56,413 bases of DNA from Leptospiraceae bacterium (GTDB taxonomy: Bacteria; Spirochaetota; Leptospiria; Leptospirales; Leptospiraceae), in the NCBI GenBank assembly GCA_016711485.1, contig JADJSX010000032.1, positions 1 to 56,413 of the forward strand, given 5' to 3'. Below the pieces are notes generated by a model, which ran no database searches, had not been told where the DNA came from, and saw only the letters and a program-made list of their open reading frames with translations. The position numbers and the translations under genes are program-made. Of the stretch, positions 8,801 through 16,114 are shown piece after piece; within the stretch, counting starts at the first letter, position 1; each line of letters starts with the position of its first letter.

Positions 8801-8886
8801 CTGACTTAGCAATAAACGAAATGGTTTATAAATTGTATGATCTAACAAAAGAAGAGAAAGATATTATTAAAGGAATTGGAAATTAG
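5818..8886 (+). CDS. Type IIG restriction-modification enzyme (Eco57I-like), copy 1
   Basis: The product is 1022 residues and should both cut and methylate DNA. An N-terminal PD-(D/E)XK nuclease is visible as D88 followed by E102-L-K104. A gamma-class adenine methyltransferase core follows, with motif I DPACGSGAF near 439 and motif IV NPPYG near 562. The region after 565 is the target-recognition part, and a coiled tail closes the protein. The start is TTG at 5818, seven bases after AAGGAG; an in-frame ATG at 5824 is the alternative. Copy 2 at 11468 is nearly identical up to NPPYG, differs through the recognition part and becomes similar again in the tail, so the two should recognise different sites. 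It is the only gene in its cassette. Confidence 0.92.
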   Translation: MGMFQKSVLDKYLKEMDKNLIKSSYERFKAVFCHAETIKNIEASKEEQYQEGFLTALFVNCLGYTINPNPFFNLTTEYKNIADNRKADGAIIKDEKPIGVIELKGTDTVDLKKVEKQGFEYRYAHPTCKYVITSNFRELRLYVDTSEIYEEFTLFNMEYTDFERLYLLLSKNNIYDDKPLKIKNDSKLIEEDISDKLYKDYHRFKMNIFNSMVKNNPSINKVELLKKSQKLLDRILFIFFAEDRGLLSPNTISTIINENKEQANIGREEPLYNTYKIYFKHIDKGNPKLGISEYNGGLFASDELLDNLIIDDSVLKEDALKISSYDFSSDIDVNILGHIFENSLNDIDEMHAEVTGAEFDKSKTKRKKDGVFYTPSYITKYIVENTIGVLCEEKKKELGLIDITLDTSKDYKRLSKDKQLLLDNLHKYREYVSSLKILDPACGSGAFLNQALEFLIEEHRFIDLYRRPLEGDALGYYDVRSSILENNLYGVDINEESVELARLSLWLRTAERGRKLNDLSKNIKCGNSLIDDKSVAGDLAFKWEEKFPEVMANGGFDVVIGNPPYGILIDDVFQEHYSNNFPLTRYKTNLYILFIERMFQLFDKGCFSFIIPKSLLFNTYYSDIRKFILSNSRIKEIFALTEKIFEDAEVGGSLIITFIISKGFKEDNSIKLISTDTYEKFLQNKCIINIVPQDTFLKTPNHEIAIVSSDKNSILEKLSKFKSVSDFYLLKNGLNPGNIKHILISREKKSEKYKKIIWGKDISKFFIEWSGDFINYDNSIADTITINDIKSKEGMNKQTKIDFALRNPEIFENEKVLVRKTGDSLIATIDSSNFYYDTLVHGILLKTENYSLKYLLVVLNSKPATEFYRLLHDIKDKVFAKISLDNLGQFPIPEISSEEQLPFIEKADKMLLLNKTFQEKKTEFIEWVKSEFAVTEISNKLDSFYELDFDELKKELKKKMPKEKELGPKEIGSLKKYYEEYKTELVSLDNEINQTDLAINEMVYKLYDLTKEEKDIIKGIGN

Positions 8887-8901
8887 TTTTACGCGCCCAA
8901 C

Positions 8902-8959
8902 GTTGAGTTTGCGGAAATTGCTGATTAACCGTTATAAGGAGCAACTTCGCAAACCCAAC
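8902..8959. repeat. attC-like imperfect palindrome after the RM gene
   Basis: GTTGAGTTTGCGGAAATTGCT pairs imperfectly with AGCAACTTCGCAAACCCAAC and is preceded directly by GCGCCCAAC. The same arrangement follows the second RM gene at 14618. It resembles a small attC read from the minus strand, or a terminator-like stem without a T-run. Confidence 0.5.
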
Positions 8960-8999
8960 TATAAAAGAATAGAAGTTGAATAACGGAGTAAGTATTACA

Positions 9000-9016
9000 C
9001 TCGACCTCGTGTCGAG
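9000..9016. repeat. GAC-N-TC-GTGTC palindrome, right-end copy
   Basis: CTCGAC-CTCGT-GTCGAG, a perfect 6-bp stem, followed by GCTGG. It lies about 65-80 bases before the right core box of the RM cassette and matches the copy at 14719 exactly. Confidence 0.65.
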
Positions 9017-9074
9017 GCTGGTTCTAGTAAACTGCGTCAATAAACTTTATCCTTCTAGGGAGGCTAAAACGATC

Positions 9075-9358
9075 GGACAACAAAGCGTGATCTGCTGCGA
9101 GGCAAGAAAAGATTTGCCTCTTGCTCCGAGTCTGCTTAATTGTAGAAGAAGATTTTTTAGTTCTAAGTAAACCATGCAAAAAATACGCCTTCGCTACAGT
9201 CACGGAAAATTGCAAAAAGAAGCAATTTCCGCGCCTTCCGCTCAGTCATATTTTGTTGCTAGTTTTTGTAGACTCGGAGACATTGAGAAAATGGAAAGAA
9301 AAATGCTTGGGGCATTTTCTTCCCATTTTCTCAACGTCAGATACGCAAAACGTTAGGC
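9075..9358 (+). repeat. attC site of cassette 5 (type A, CGAGTCT subfamily)
   Basis: GGACAAC at the left (complementary to the cassette start GTTGTCC), GTTAGGC at the right. Outer arms GCGTGATCTG / CAGATACGC with one unpaired G; last hairpin TTGAGAAAATGG/CCATTTTCTCAA. Confidence 0.88.
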
Positions 9359-9392
9359 GATATTCCCACCCCTAAACTTGGTAGGAATAGGC

Positions 9393-9415
9393 TATCCCGA
9401 CATCGTGTCGGGATA
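9393..9415. repeat. GAC-N-TC-GTGTC palindrome
   Basis: TATCCCGAC-ATCGT-GTCGGGATA, 9-bp perfect stem, 41 bases inside the cassette. Its leader context is nearly the same as that of the palindrome at 176, although the following genes are unrelated. Confidence 0.7.
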
Positions 9416-9438
9416 AAACTTAACGTAAGGAGCATGGA

Positions 9439-10341
9439 ATGGCTGAGTATTATAAAATTATAAAACAAAACGGCATTAAATTAGAAAAGGTAGGTGAGCC
9501 TAAAAAGAATATTGCAGGAAATTGGTCTATGCATGTAACATTTTGGTTAGAATGTCCATACTGTAATAAAAAAGATAATCTTTTACAATCTGGAGATTGG
9601 GCAATTGAAGGCGAAAACTATTTACCTGCCAGAAGCACCCCATCAAAACAATGTTTTCACTGTAAAAAAGATTATAAACCAATGTTAATAGCAAAGTGTG
9701 ATTTCTCGGAGCTTAATAAAAAAGTTAAAGGAAGAGAAAATAAAAATCTAGTAAATGAAACTCCCAAACCTTCATCAAAACAAATAGAGGAGAATAATAG
9801 TCTAGAGCAAGAAGAAGAATATGAAGAAAGTAGTTTTTCAAATCCTGAAGAAGACGATTCATCTCAAAAGAAAACAATACCAGGCAGCGGTATTATTGTT
9901 GCTACAGTAGTCTTTTATTTTATTTCTTTGCTTTTATTAAACTTTGAAAGTATAAGAATGTATGCGCTGTCTTCGCTTGGGATAGCATTTATTTTACTTC
10001 TACTTAGCATTTACATAAATAAAAAAACTTTTAAAGAATACAATGAACCTCTTACTATAGGTTCTATTTCTTTCTTTACGCTATTCCAATTTTGGGGTTA
10101 TCTAGGTGCCTACTCGGATTATGTAAATTATGAAAAAAATAATGGACTGATTAATAATTTTTTAGTAAAAGTTGGTGAAAAAATTTTCATAAGAGAAATC
10201 CTTTGGACAATATTTTCTATTGTAATGATCTTTGAGATACCAGCTTTTGGTATATCGGGATTAGCCCTTATGTATAGTCTTATATATTATAGGCGCGAAA
10301 AAAATAAATTATTAAAAGCTATGGAACGTAATAAAGAATAG
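9439..10341 (+). CDS. Zinc-ribbon membrane protein of unknown function
   Basis: The product is 300 residues. Four cysteines in two pairs (C39, C42 and C72, C75: CPYC and CFHC) suggest a zinc ribbon in the N-terminal part. An acidic, serine-rich linker follows (about 110-145), then three or four hydrophobic stretches from about 150 to 285 that should cross the inner membrane. AAGGAG six bases before the ATG supports the start. A membrane protein with a cytoplasmic zinc ribbon in a defence-rich array could be an effector, but no family is recognised. Confidence 0.7.
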   Translation: MAEYYKIIKQNGIKLEKVGEPKKNIAGNWSMHVTFWLECPYCNKKDNLLQSGDWAIEGENYLPARSTPSKQCFHCKKDYKPMLIAKCDFSELNKKVKGRENKNLVNETPKPSSKQIEENNSLEQEEEYEESSFSNPEEDDSSQKKTIPGSGIIVATVVFYFISLLLLNFESIRMYALSSLGIAFILLLLSIYINKKTFKEYNEPLTIGSISFFTLFQFWGYLGAYSDYVNYEKNNGLINNFLVKVGEKIFIREILWTIFSIVMIFEIPAFGISGLALMYSLIYYRREKNKLLKAMERNKE

Positions 10342-10449
10342 ACGATGTGTAAAAATACAATGAATAGTAATTTTAAAAAGTTTTTTGAAACGAAAAGAAT
10401 TTCATTTGCTAAAAAGGAATAGATTCAAAATTAATTTAAGGAGATTTAT

Positions 10450-10782
10450 ATGGGGATAATGGATAAACTAAAAGATACAGTTAATGATGCGATTGAAAAG
10501 GGTAAGCAAATTAGCTCGAATAACACGAGCGGACAAGGAATGCAAAGTAACATCAATCCTTCAACTTCTGGCCAATCAAACTCTTCAAATGCACGATATA
10601 AAACTGTATATGTTGAAGCAGGTTCAGGGGTTTTTAAGAACAGTTACGAAAAACTTGCACCTAAAATAGATGAAGCTTGTAATAGTTTAGCAAGAGATGG
10701 TTACCGAGTATTTTCAATAATTGCACCTGGCCTTGGCGGTACAGGCCAATCACAAGTATTCGTTACCGGTATAAAAGAGTAG
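10450..10782 (+). CDS. Small hypothetical protein
   Basis: The product is 110 residues: a charged N-terminal helix (MDKLKDTVNDAIEKGKQ), a serine/asparagine-rich linker, and a compact C-terminal part (YKTVYVEAGSGVF to QVFVTGIKE) that alternates strands and helices. A TTAAGGAG site precedes the ATG. It is second in a cassette with the zinc-ribbon membrane protein, 108 bases downstream. No family is recognised. Confidence 0.65.
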   Translation: MGIMDKLKDTVNDAIEKGKQISSNNTSGQGMQSNINPSTSGQSNSSNARYKTVYVEAGSGVFKNSYEKLAPKIDEACNSLARDGYRVFSIIAPGLGGTGQSQVFVTGIKE

Positions 10783-10891
10783 ACTGAAAATTTCAAGAAT
10801 GAAAAGTAAATACAAAGAATTGACTTGATAATAAAATCAATTCTTTGTATTTAATAAAGTTAGCAGAATAATGTGGACTACTGCATAAAAA

Positions 10892-10984
10892 GAAATAGCA
10901 AAGAAATTAAAACTTGCCGGAGTTGCTTTTGAAATAATTTATAATTCAACTGGATTAACTATAGATGCTATTGAGAAGTTATAA
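10892..10984 (+). pseudogene. C-terminal scrap of an Rpn gene
   Basis: The frame starting at 10892 reads EIAKKLKLAGVAFEIIYNST then GLTIDAIEKL and a stop, which matches the tail of the Rpn protein at 26446 (EIAKKFKQAGVDNKTISSST then GLNIEEIEKL). The rest of the gene is absent. The cassette therefore once held an Rpn gene in third place, as cassette 1 still does. Confidence 0.75.
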
Positions 10985-10993
10985 TCTATTACC

Positions 10994-11012
10994 CTCGACA
11001 TCGTGTCTCGAC
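10994..11012. repeat. GAC-N-TC-GTGTC palindrome, right-end copy
   Basis: CTCGACATCGTGTCTCGAC followed by TGG, about 35-50 bases before the right core box of cassette 6. It pairs up with the left-end copy at 9393. Confidence 0.55.
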
Positions 11013-11044
11013 TGGTTCTACATGTTGAACGGGGTGGGAACACC

Positions 11045-11344
11045 GCCTAACTGCGAGTATCCACTGCGGTAACGGACTATATCGGAAACTGTCCGTCACC
11101 TTGCTCCAAGCCGGCTTAGTCGTGTTAGTCAAACTTTGTAGTATATTTGTTGAACTTACGCAAGTCCAGTGCCTTCATTCCGGTCACAAAACTTGCAAGA
11201 GAATAATGCAAGTTTTGCGCCCTACATTCAGTCACAGGACTTGCTAGTATTTGGTCGGCTTGGAGACATTGAGAAAATGGAAAGAAAAATGCTTGGGGCA
11301 TTTTCTTCCCATTTTCTCAACGTCGGATACTCTTAACGTTAGTT
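11045..11344 (+). repeat. attC site of cassette 6 (type A, CAAGCC subfamily)
   Basis: GCCTAAC at the left, GTTAGTT at the right. First hairpin GGTAACGGAC/GTCCGTCACC, whose single A-C mismatch is a T-G wobble on the bottom strand. Central arm CTCCAAGCC/GGCTTGGAG. Last hairpin TTGAGAAAATGG type. Confidence 0.9.
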
Positions 11345-11404
11345 GCCATTTTAGACTTGACCACGTTTTTCTAGGGACTAATGCTAGGACTTTTTAGGAA
11401 TAGG

Positions 11405-11429
11405 TTTCCTCGACCTCGTGTCTCGGAAA
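11405..11429. repeat. GAC-N-TC-GTGTC palindrome
   Basis: TTTCC-TCGAC-CTCGT-GTCTC-GGAAA, the counterpart of 5754, located at the same distance (67 bases) from the left end of its cassette. Confidence 0.65.
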
Positions 11430-11467
11430 GACTGGTTTTATTGATTTTAAAGAAAGGGAGAATATGT

Positions 11468-14400
11468 GTGAGAATGTTTCAAAAATCTGTCATAGATAAA
11501 TATTTAAAGGAAATGGATAAGAATTTAATAAAGAGTTCTTATGAAAGATTCAAAGCTGTGTTTTGTCATGCAGAAACAATTCGAAATATCGAAGCATCTA
11601 AAGAAGAACAATACCAAGAAGGATTTTTAATTGACCTTTTCGTGCATTCACTTGGCTATACAATTAATCCAAATCCTTTCTTTAATTTAACAACTGAATA
11701 CAAAAACATAGCGGATAATCGTAAAGCAGATGGTGCGATTATTAAAGATGAAAAACCAATAGGAGTTATTGAATTAAAAGGAACTGATACAGTTGACCTA
11801 AAAAAAGTAGAGAAGCAAGGTTTTGAATATAGATACGCTCATCCAACTTGTAAGTATGTAATCACATCCAATTTTAGAGAATTACGCTTGTATGTCGATA
11901 CGTCTGAATCGTATGAAGAGTTTACTTTGTTCAATATGGAATATGCTGATTTTGAGAGATTATATCTTTTACTCTCGAAGAATAACATTTACGATGATAA
12001 ACCGCTCAAAATAAAAAATGATTCCAAGTTAATAGAAGAAGATATTTCCGACAAACTTTATAAAGACTATCATCGTTTTAAGATGAATCTTTTTAATAGC
12101 ATGGTAAAAAATAATCCGTCCATTAACAAAGTTGAATTATTAAAAAAATCCCAAAAACTTTTAGATAGAATTTTATTTATTTTCTTTGCAGAGGATAGAG
12201 GTCTTTTGCCTCCAAATACAATTTCTACTATCATTAGTGAAAACAAAGAGCAAGCAAACATTGGAAGAGAAGAGCCGCTTTACAATACCTATAAAATTTA
12301 TTTTAAACATATTGATAAAGGAAATAATAAGCTAAATATTTCTGAGTATAACGGTGGATTATTCGCATCAGATGAACTTTTGGATAATCTAATCATTGAA
12401 GACGCAGTTCTTAAAGAAGATGCACTTACAATTTCTTCTTATGATTTTAGCACGGACATTGACGTAAATATCTTAGGTCATATCTTTGAAAATTCTCTGA
12501 ATGACATTGATGAAATGCACGCTGAGGTAACTGGGGTAGAATTTAACAAATCCAAAACCAAGCGAAAAAAAGACGGCGTTTTTTATACACCTAGTTACAT
12601 CACTAAATATATTGTTGACAATACGATAGGTGTTCTATGTGAAGGAAAAAAGAAAGAACTCAGTCTAATTGACATTACCCTCGATACGAGTAAAGATTAT
12701 AAACGACTTTCTAAGGATAAACAATCTCTTCTGGATAACTTACATAAATACCGAGAATATATTTCTTCTTTAAAAATTCTTGACCCAGCTTGTGGAAGTG
12801 GTGCATTTTTAAACCAAGCGTTAGAGTATTTAATTGAAGAACATAGATTCATTGACTTATATAGAAGACCACTCGAAGGAGATACTCTAGGTATTTACGA
12901 TGTCCGGTCTTCTATACTAGAAAACAATCTCTACGGAGTAGATATAAATGAAGAATCAATTGAATTAGCTCGCCTTTCTTTATGGCTTCGAACTGCCGAG
13001 CGTGGCAGAAAACTAAATGACCTCTCTAAAAATATCAAATGCGGCAACTCATTAATAGACGATGAATCTATTGCCGGTGCACTTGCATTCAAATGGCAAG
13101 AAAACTTTCCAGAGATAATGGCTAACGGTGGTTTTGATGTAGTAATTGGAAACCCACCTTATGGAGATTTCTTTGATAATACCTCACAAGAATATCTTTT
13201 AAAAAAATATAATCAAACTTTTTCTGGCACTATTGATATATACATCATGTTCTTTCAGAAAAGTCTTGAACTTCTTTCCAAAAATTCACTCATTGGCTTT
13301 ATTACTCCGCATACTTTTCTAGATTACCCTCAATACTCTGGACTTAGAAAATATTTATTCGAAAAAAGCACTATACAATTTTTGATTAAGTTGATTGATG
13401 TTTTCGATGACCCTATTGTAGATAATGCAATATTAATAGCAAAGAATAATGATAAAAAGCAAGCTACTTTTTTTGGCAAAAATTTTAAATCAAAAATATA
13501 TTCCTTAATAAACGATAATTTAATTGAAATTAATTATAGTAACCTCACTGAGAATAAATTTTCCCTTGAAAAAGAATCCTTAGTTTTAAATAGCAAGTTT
13601 GATTCTCAGAAAAAACTTAAAGACTTTTTCATTATAACTCAAGGAATTACAACTGGCGGCAATGAATGTTTTCTTTTAAATGAAAACGAAATCAAAAAGA
13701 ATAACATTGAAAGGAATTTACTTAAAAATTTAGTTAAAGGTGAAAATATAAATAAATATTCTATCCATCGTCATCCTTCTAAAATTTTATACATTACTAA
13801 AAAGAATACACTCAGTGACACTGAAAATTCAAACGCTTTCCGTTATTTGAGTCATCATAAAGAAAAACTAAGTAAGAAACGAGAAACTGTTGAAGGGACT
13901 TTACCATGGTATTGTATCCATTGGGCTAGAACTGAAGGAAAATTTTTAGAGCCGAAAATAATAATTAGACAAACGGCTGACAGAATAATAGGAGCTTTGG
14001 ATACTAATAACTATTATCCATTAGATTCAACTCACACTATAAATATAATTGACGGAAGCATCCCCAAAGAATCATATATCCCATTTCTTAAATTTAGTTT
14101 ACTTCAATTAAATTCAAAATTATTTTATTTTTTGTATCTAAAAAAAATCAATGAAATAGGAAAAGTGTATCCGCAAGTAAAAAAAATTTTTATAGAAAGC
14201 TTACCGTTTAAAAACATACCTATTTCAGCATTGACTCCCTATTTAACATTATGTGATAGAATGCTCACACTGAATGAAACATTTACAAAAAAGAAAGTAG
14301 AGTTCATTGACTGGATTACATCAGAGTATGGAAATATAGAAATTTCCAATAAGTTAGATTCTTTTTATGAGTATGAATTTGATGATTTAAAATTAGAAAT

Positions 14401-14602
14401 TAAGAAGAAATTACCGAAATCGAAAGAATTTAGCCCTAAAGATATAGGACAATTAAAAAAATATTTCGATGATTATAAATCTGATTTATTTTCTTTAAAA
14501 GAAGAAATTAAAGAAACGGATTCAATTATAGACGATAGAGTTTATGAATTATTTGATTTAACAAAAGAAGAAATTGATATTATTAAAGAAGTGGTAGAAT
14601 AG
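11468..14602 (+). CDS. Type IIG restriction-modification enzyme (Eco57I-like), copy 2
   Basis: The product is 1044 residues from a GTG at 11468 placed close behind AAAGGGAG. An upstream in-frame ATG at 11381 would add 29 residues read from the cassette leader and palindrome and is unlikely. The nuclease centre (D88, E102-L-K104), methyltransferase motif I near 439 and NPPYG near 562 sit at the same positions as in copy 1, with high identity. From just after NPPYG the target-recognition region is unrelated in detail, and the tail (EISNKLDSFYE onward) is again alike. The pair looks like a duplicated enzyme whose specificity part has been exchanged or has diverged rapidly. Confidence 0.92.
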   Translation: MRMFQKSVIDKYLKEMDKNLIKSSYERFKAVFCHAETIRNIEASKEEQYQEGFLIDLFVHSLGYTINPNPFFNLTTEYKNIADNRKADGAIIKDEKPIGVIELKGTDTVDLKKVEKQGFEYRYAHPTCKYVITSNFRELRLYVDTSESYEEFTLFNMEYADFERLYLLLSKNNIYDDKPLKIKNDSKLIEEDISDKLYKDYHRFKMNLFNSMVKNNPSINKVELLKKSQKLLDRILFIFFAEDRGLLPPNTISTIISENKEQANIGREEPLYNTYKIYFKHIDKGNNKLNISEYNGGLFASDELLDNLIIEDAVLKEDALTISSYDFSTDIDVNILGHIFENSLNDIDEMHAEVTGVEFNKSKTKRKKDGVFYTPSYITKYIVDNTIGVLCEGKKKELSLIDITLDTSKDYKRLSKDKQSLLDNLHKYREYISSLKILDPACGSGAFLNQALEYLIEEHRFIDLYRRPLEGDTLGIYDVRSSILENNLYGVDINEESIELARLSLWLRTAERGRKLNDLSKNIKCGNSLIDDESIAGALAFKWQENFPEIMANGGFDVVIGNPPYGDFFDNTSQEYLLKKYNQTFSGTIDIYIMFFQKSLELLSKNSLIGFITPHTFLDYPQYSGLRKYLFEKSTIQFLIKLIDVFDDPIVDNAILIAKNNDKKQATFFGKNFKSKIYSLINDNLIEINYSNLTENKFSLEKESLVLNSKFDSQKKLKDFFIITQGITTGGNECFLLNENEIKKNNIERNLLKNLVKGENINKYSIHRHPSKILYITKKNTLSDTENSNAFRYLSHHKEKLSKKRETVEGTLPWYCIHWARTEGKFLEPKIIIRQTADRIIGALDTNNYYPLDSTHTINIIDGSIPKESYIPFLKFSLLQLNSKLFYFLYLKKINEIGKVYPQVKKIFIESLPFKNIPISALTPYLTLCDRMLTLNETFTKKKVEFIDWITSEYGNIEISNKLDSFYEYEFDDLKLEIKKKLPKSKEFSPKDIGQLKKYFDDYKSDLFSLKEEIKETDSIIDDRVYELFDLTKEEIDIIKEVVE

Positions 14603-14617
14603 TATTATGCGCCTAAC

Positions 14618-14675
14618 GTTGGATTTGCGGAAATTGCTACAGAATAGTATTGACAAGCAACTTCGCAAACCCAAC
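14618..14675. repeat. attC-like imperfect palindrome after the second RM gene
   Basis: GTTGGATTTGCGGAAATTGCT against AGCAACTTCGCAAACCCAAC, directly preceded by GCGCCTAAC. The stem is conserved relative to 8902 while the loop differs. Confidence 0.5.
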
Positions 14676-14718
14676 ATATTTGAAAAGAATCGTATTGGAT
14701 AGTGGAGTAAGTATTACA

Positions 14719-14735
14719 CTCGACCTCGTGTCGAG
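14719..14735. repeat. GAC-N-TC-GTGTC palindrome, right-end copy
   Basis: CTCGAC-CTCGT-GTCGAG followed by GCTGG, about 75 bases before the right core box of cassette 7; identical to 9000-9016. Confidence 0.65.
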
Positions 14736-14794
14736 GCTGGTTTTAGGAGAAGGCATTAGTCAGACTTTTTAGTAATACACAAGTCTAAAACAGC

Positions 14795-15089
14795 AACTAA
14801 CTGCGAGTATCCACTGCGGAGGTGAACAATGTTCGGATGCTGTTCACCTCCTTGCTCCGAGCCGGCTGGTTGTTTAAGTGAAATTTTTTAGTTTATTTGG
14901 AAAGCTAACGCAAGTCCAGTGCCTTCACTACTGTCACGAAACTTGCAAAAAAGAGCAAGTTTGCGCGCCATCCGTTCAGTCACAGGACTTGCTAGTTATA
15001 CGGTGGCTCGGAGACATGACTTTGAAACTCAAAAGGTGCTACCGCACTTTCGAGTTTCAAAGTCACGTCGGATACTCTTTACGTTATGC
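14795..15089 (+). repeat. attC site of cassette 7 (type A, CGAGCC subfamily)
   Basis: AACTAAC at the left (complement of the start GTTAGTT), GTTATGC at the right. First hairpin GGAGGTGAAC/GTTCACCTCC, last hairpin GACTTTGAAACTC type. Cassette 7 ends pair over 22 bases with differences only at positions 10 and 11. Confidence 0.9.
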
Positions 15090-15810
15090 GCAATGCCTCG
15101 CTATATTTCATTTAGTTAATCCAACAGATTGTAGAAGAATGGAAAAAGATTGTTTTTTATGGCTGGATTCGAAAAATAATGTGAAACGCAGGATTTACGA
15201 TTGTTTTAAATAAAATTGAAAGGAGTTCTGATTTTGGACTTTTCTTATGAGAAATACAGATTAGAAATTTGAAAGACGTAGTAATTACTTTTAAGATGAC
15301 GGAAATAGATTTTGCAATATTGAAAAGGATTAGCTTTTAAATATAAGCTGGATAATAAGAATTATCCGAGACTCTTTTGGTATTTTAAGAACTGCTTTGT
15401 ATCTTTAAGTTTAAAAATTAAATAAAAATATAAGAATAAAAATATTAAATATAAGCTGGATAATAAGAATTATCCGAAACTTTATTGATATTTTAAGAAT
15501 TACTAATAGAATCAAACAAGTTGCACTTTTGGTTTAAGTATGACTAAATAGAATTCTTCAATTGACTTTCTATTTTTAAGTTTGCCCGCATAGAATTATG
15601 AAACATTTTTTTGATTCTAAGCCTTCCTATTTATTTGTAGAAAGAAATTTTCAAGAATCGCATTAACTTAAAGTTTTTTTAGTTGAAGTTTTTTATCATA
15701 GGTAAACATATAGTAAACGCGTGGAAGGAAATTACTTGCTAGATTTTATCGAGTTACGAGTTTAGTTCTTGTCAGATTTTATCGGAGTCGTACGAGGCAA
15801 AGCGCATAAC
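15083..15810. other. Geneless cassette family, copy 1
   Basis: About 720 bp with no credible gene on either strand, repeated almost unchanged at 32719, 44337 and 47255. It contains a tandem-like duplication of a segment with the hairpin GGATAAT-AAG-AATTATCC (15350-15367 and 15458-15475). Near the right end it has a conserved AAACATATAGTAAACGCG stretch. The left 50 bases could encode a short peptide but stop codons follow. Conservation without an ORF suggests a small RNA, a promoter cassette or a non-autonomous mobile unit. Confidence 0.65.
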
Positions 15811-16100
15811 TGCGAGTATCCACTGCGGTAACGGACTATATCGGAAGCTGTCCGTCACCTTGCTCCAAGCCGGCTTATTCGTATTAGCCAAACTTTGTAG
15901 TATTTTTGTTGAACTTACGCAAGTCCAGTGCCTTCGTTCCGGTCACAAAACTTGCAAGAGAATAATGCAAGTTTTGCGCCCTACACTCAGTCACGGGACT
16001 TGCTAGTAGTTGGTCGGCTTGGAGACATGACTTTGAAACTCAAAAGGTGCTACCGCACTTTCGAGTTTCAAAGTCACGTCGGATACTCTTAACGTTGGGC
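15804..16100 (+). repeat. attC site of cassette 8 (type A, CAAGCC subfamily)
   Basis: GCATAAC at the left, GTTGGGC at the right. First hairpin GGTAACGGAC type, last hairpin GACTTTGAAACTC type. The attC differs from those of the other three copies of this cassette. Confidence 0.9.
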
Positions 16101-16114
16101 GAAAGAACTAAATT

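Noticed and set aside
8902..8959. Rho-independent terminator behind the RM gene
   Set aside because: There is no T-run after the stem, and the stem is long and imperfect in the manner of attC.
11381..11467. N-terminal extension of the second RM enzyme from an upstream ATG
   Set aside because: The added residues come from the cassette leader and its palindrome; copy 1 lacks them and a ribosome binding site points to the GTG at 11468.
14878..15213. A 111-residue reading frame running from attC into the geneless cassette
   Set aside because: Most of it is attC sequence; the equivalent frame is altered in the other copies of the cassette, and no ribosome binding site is present.
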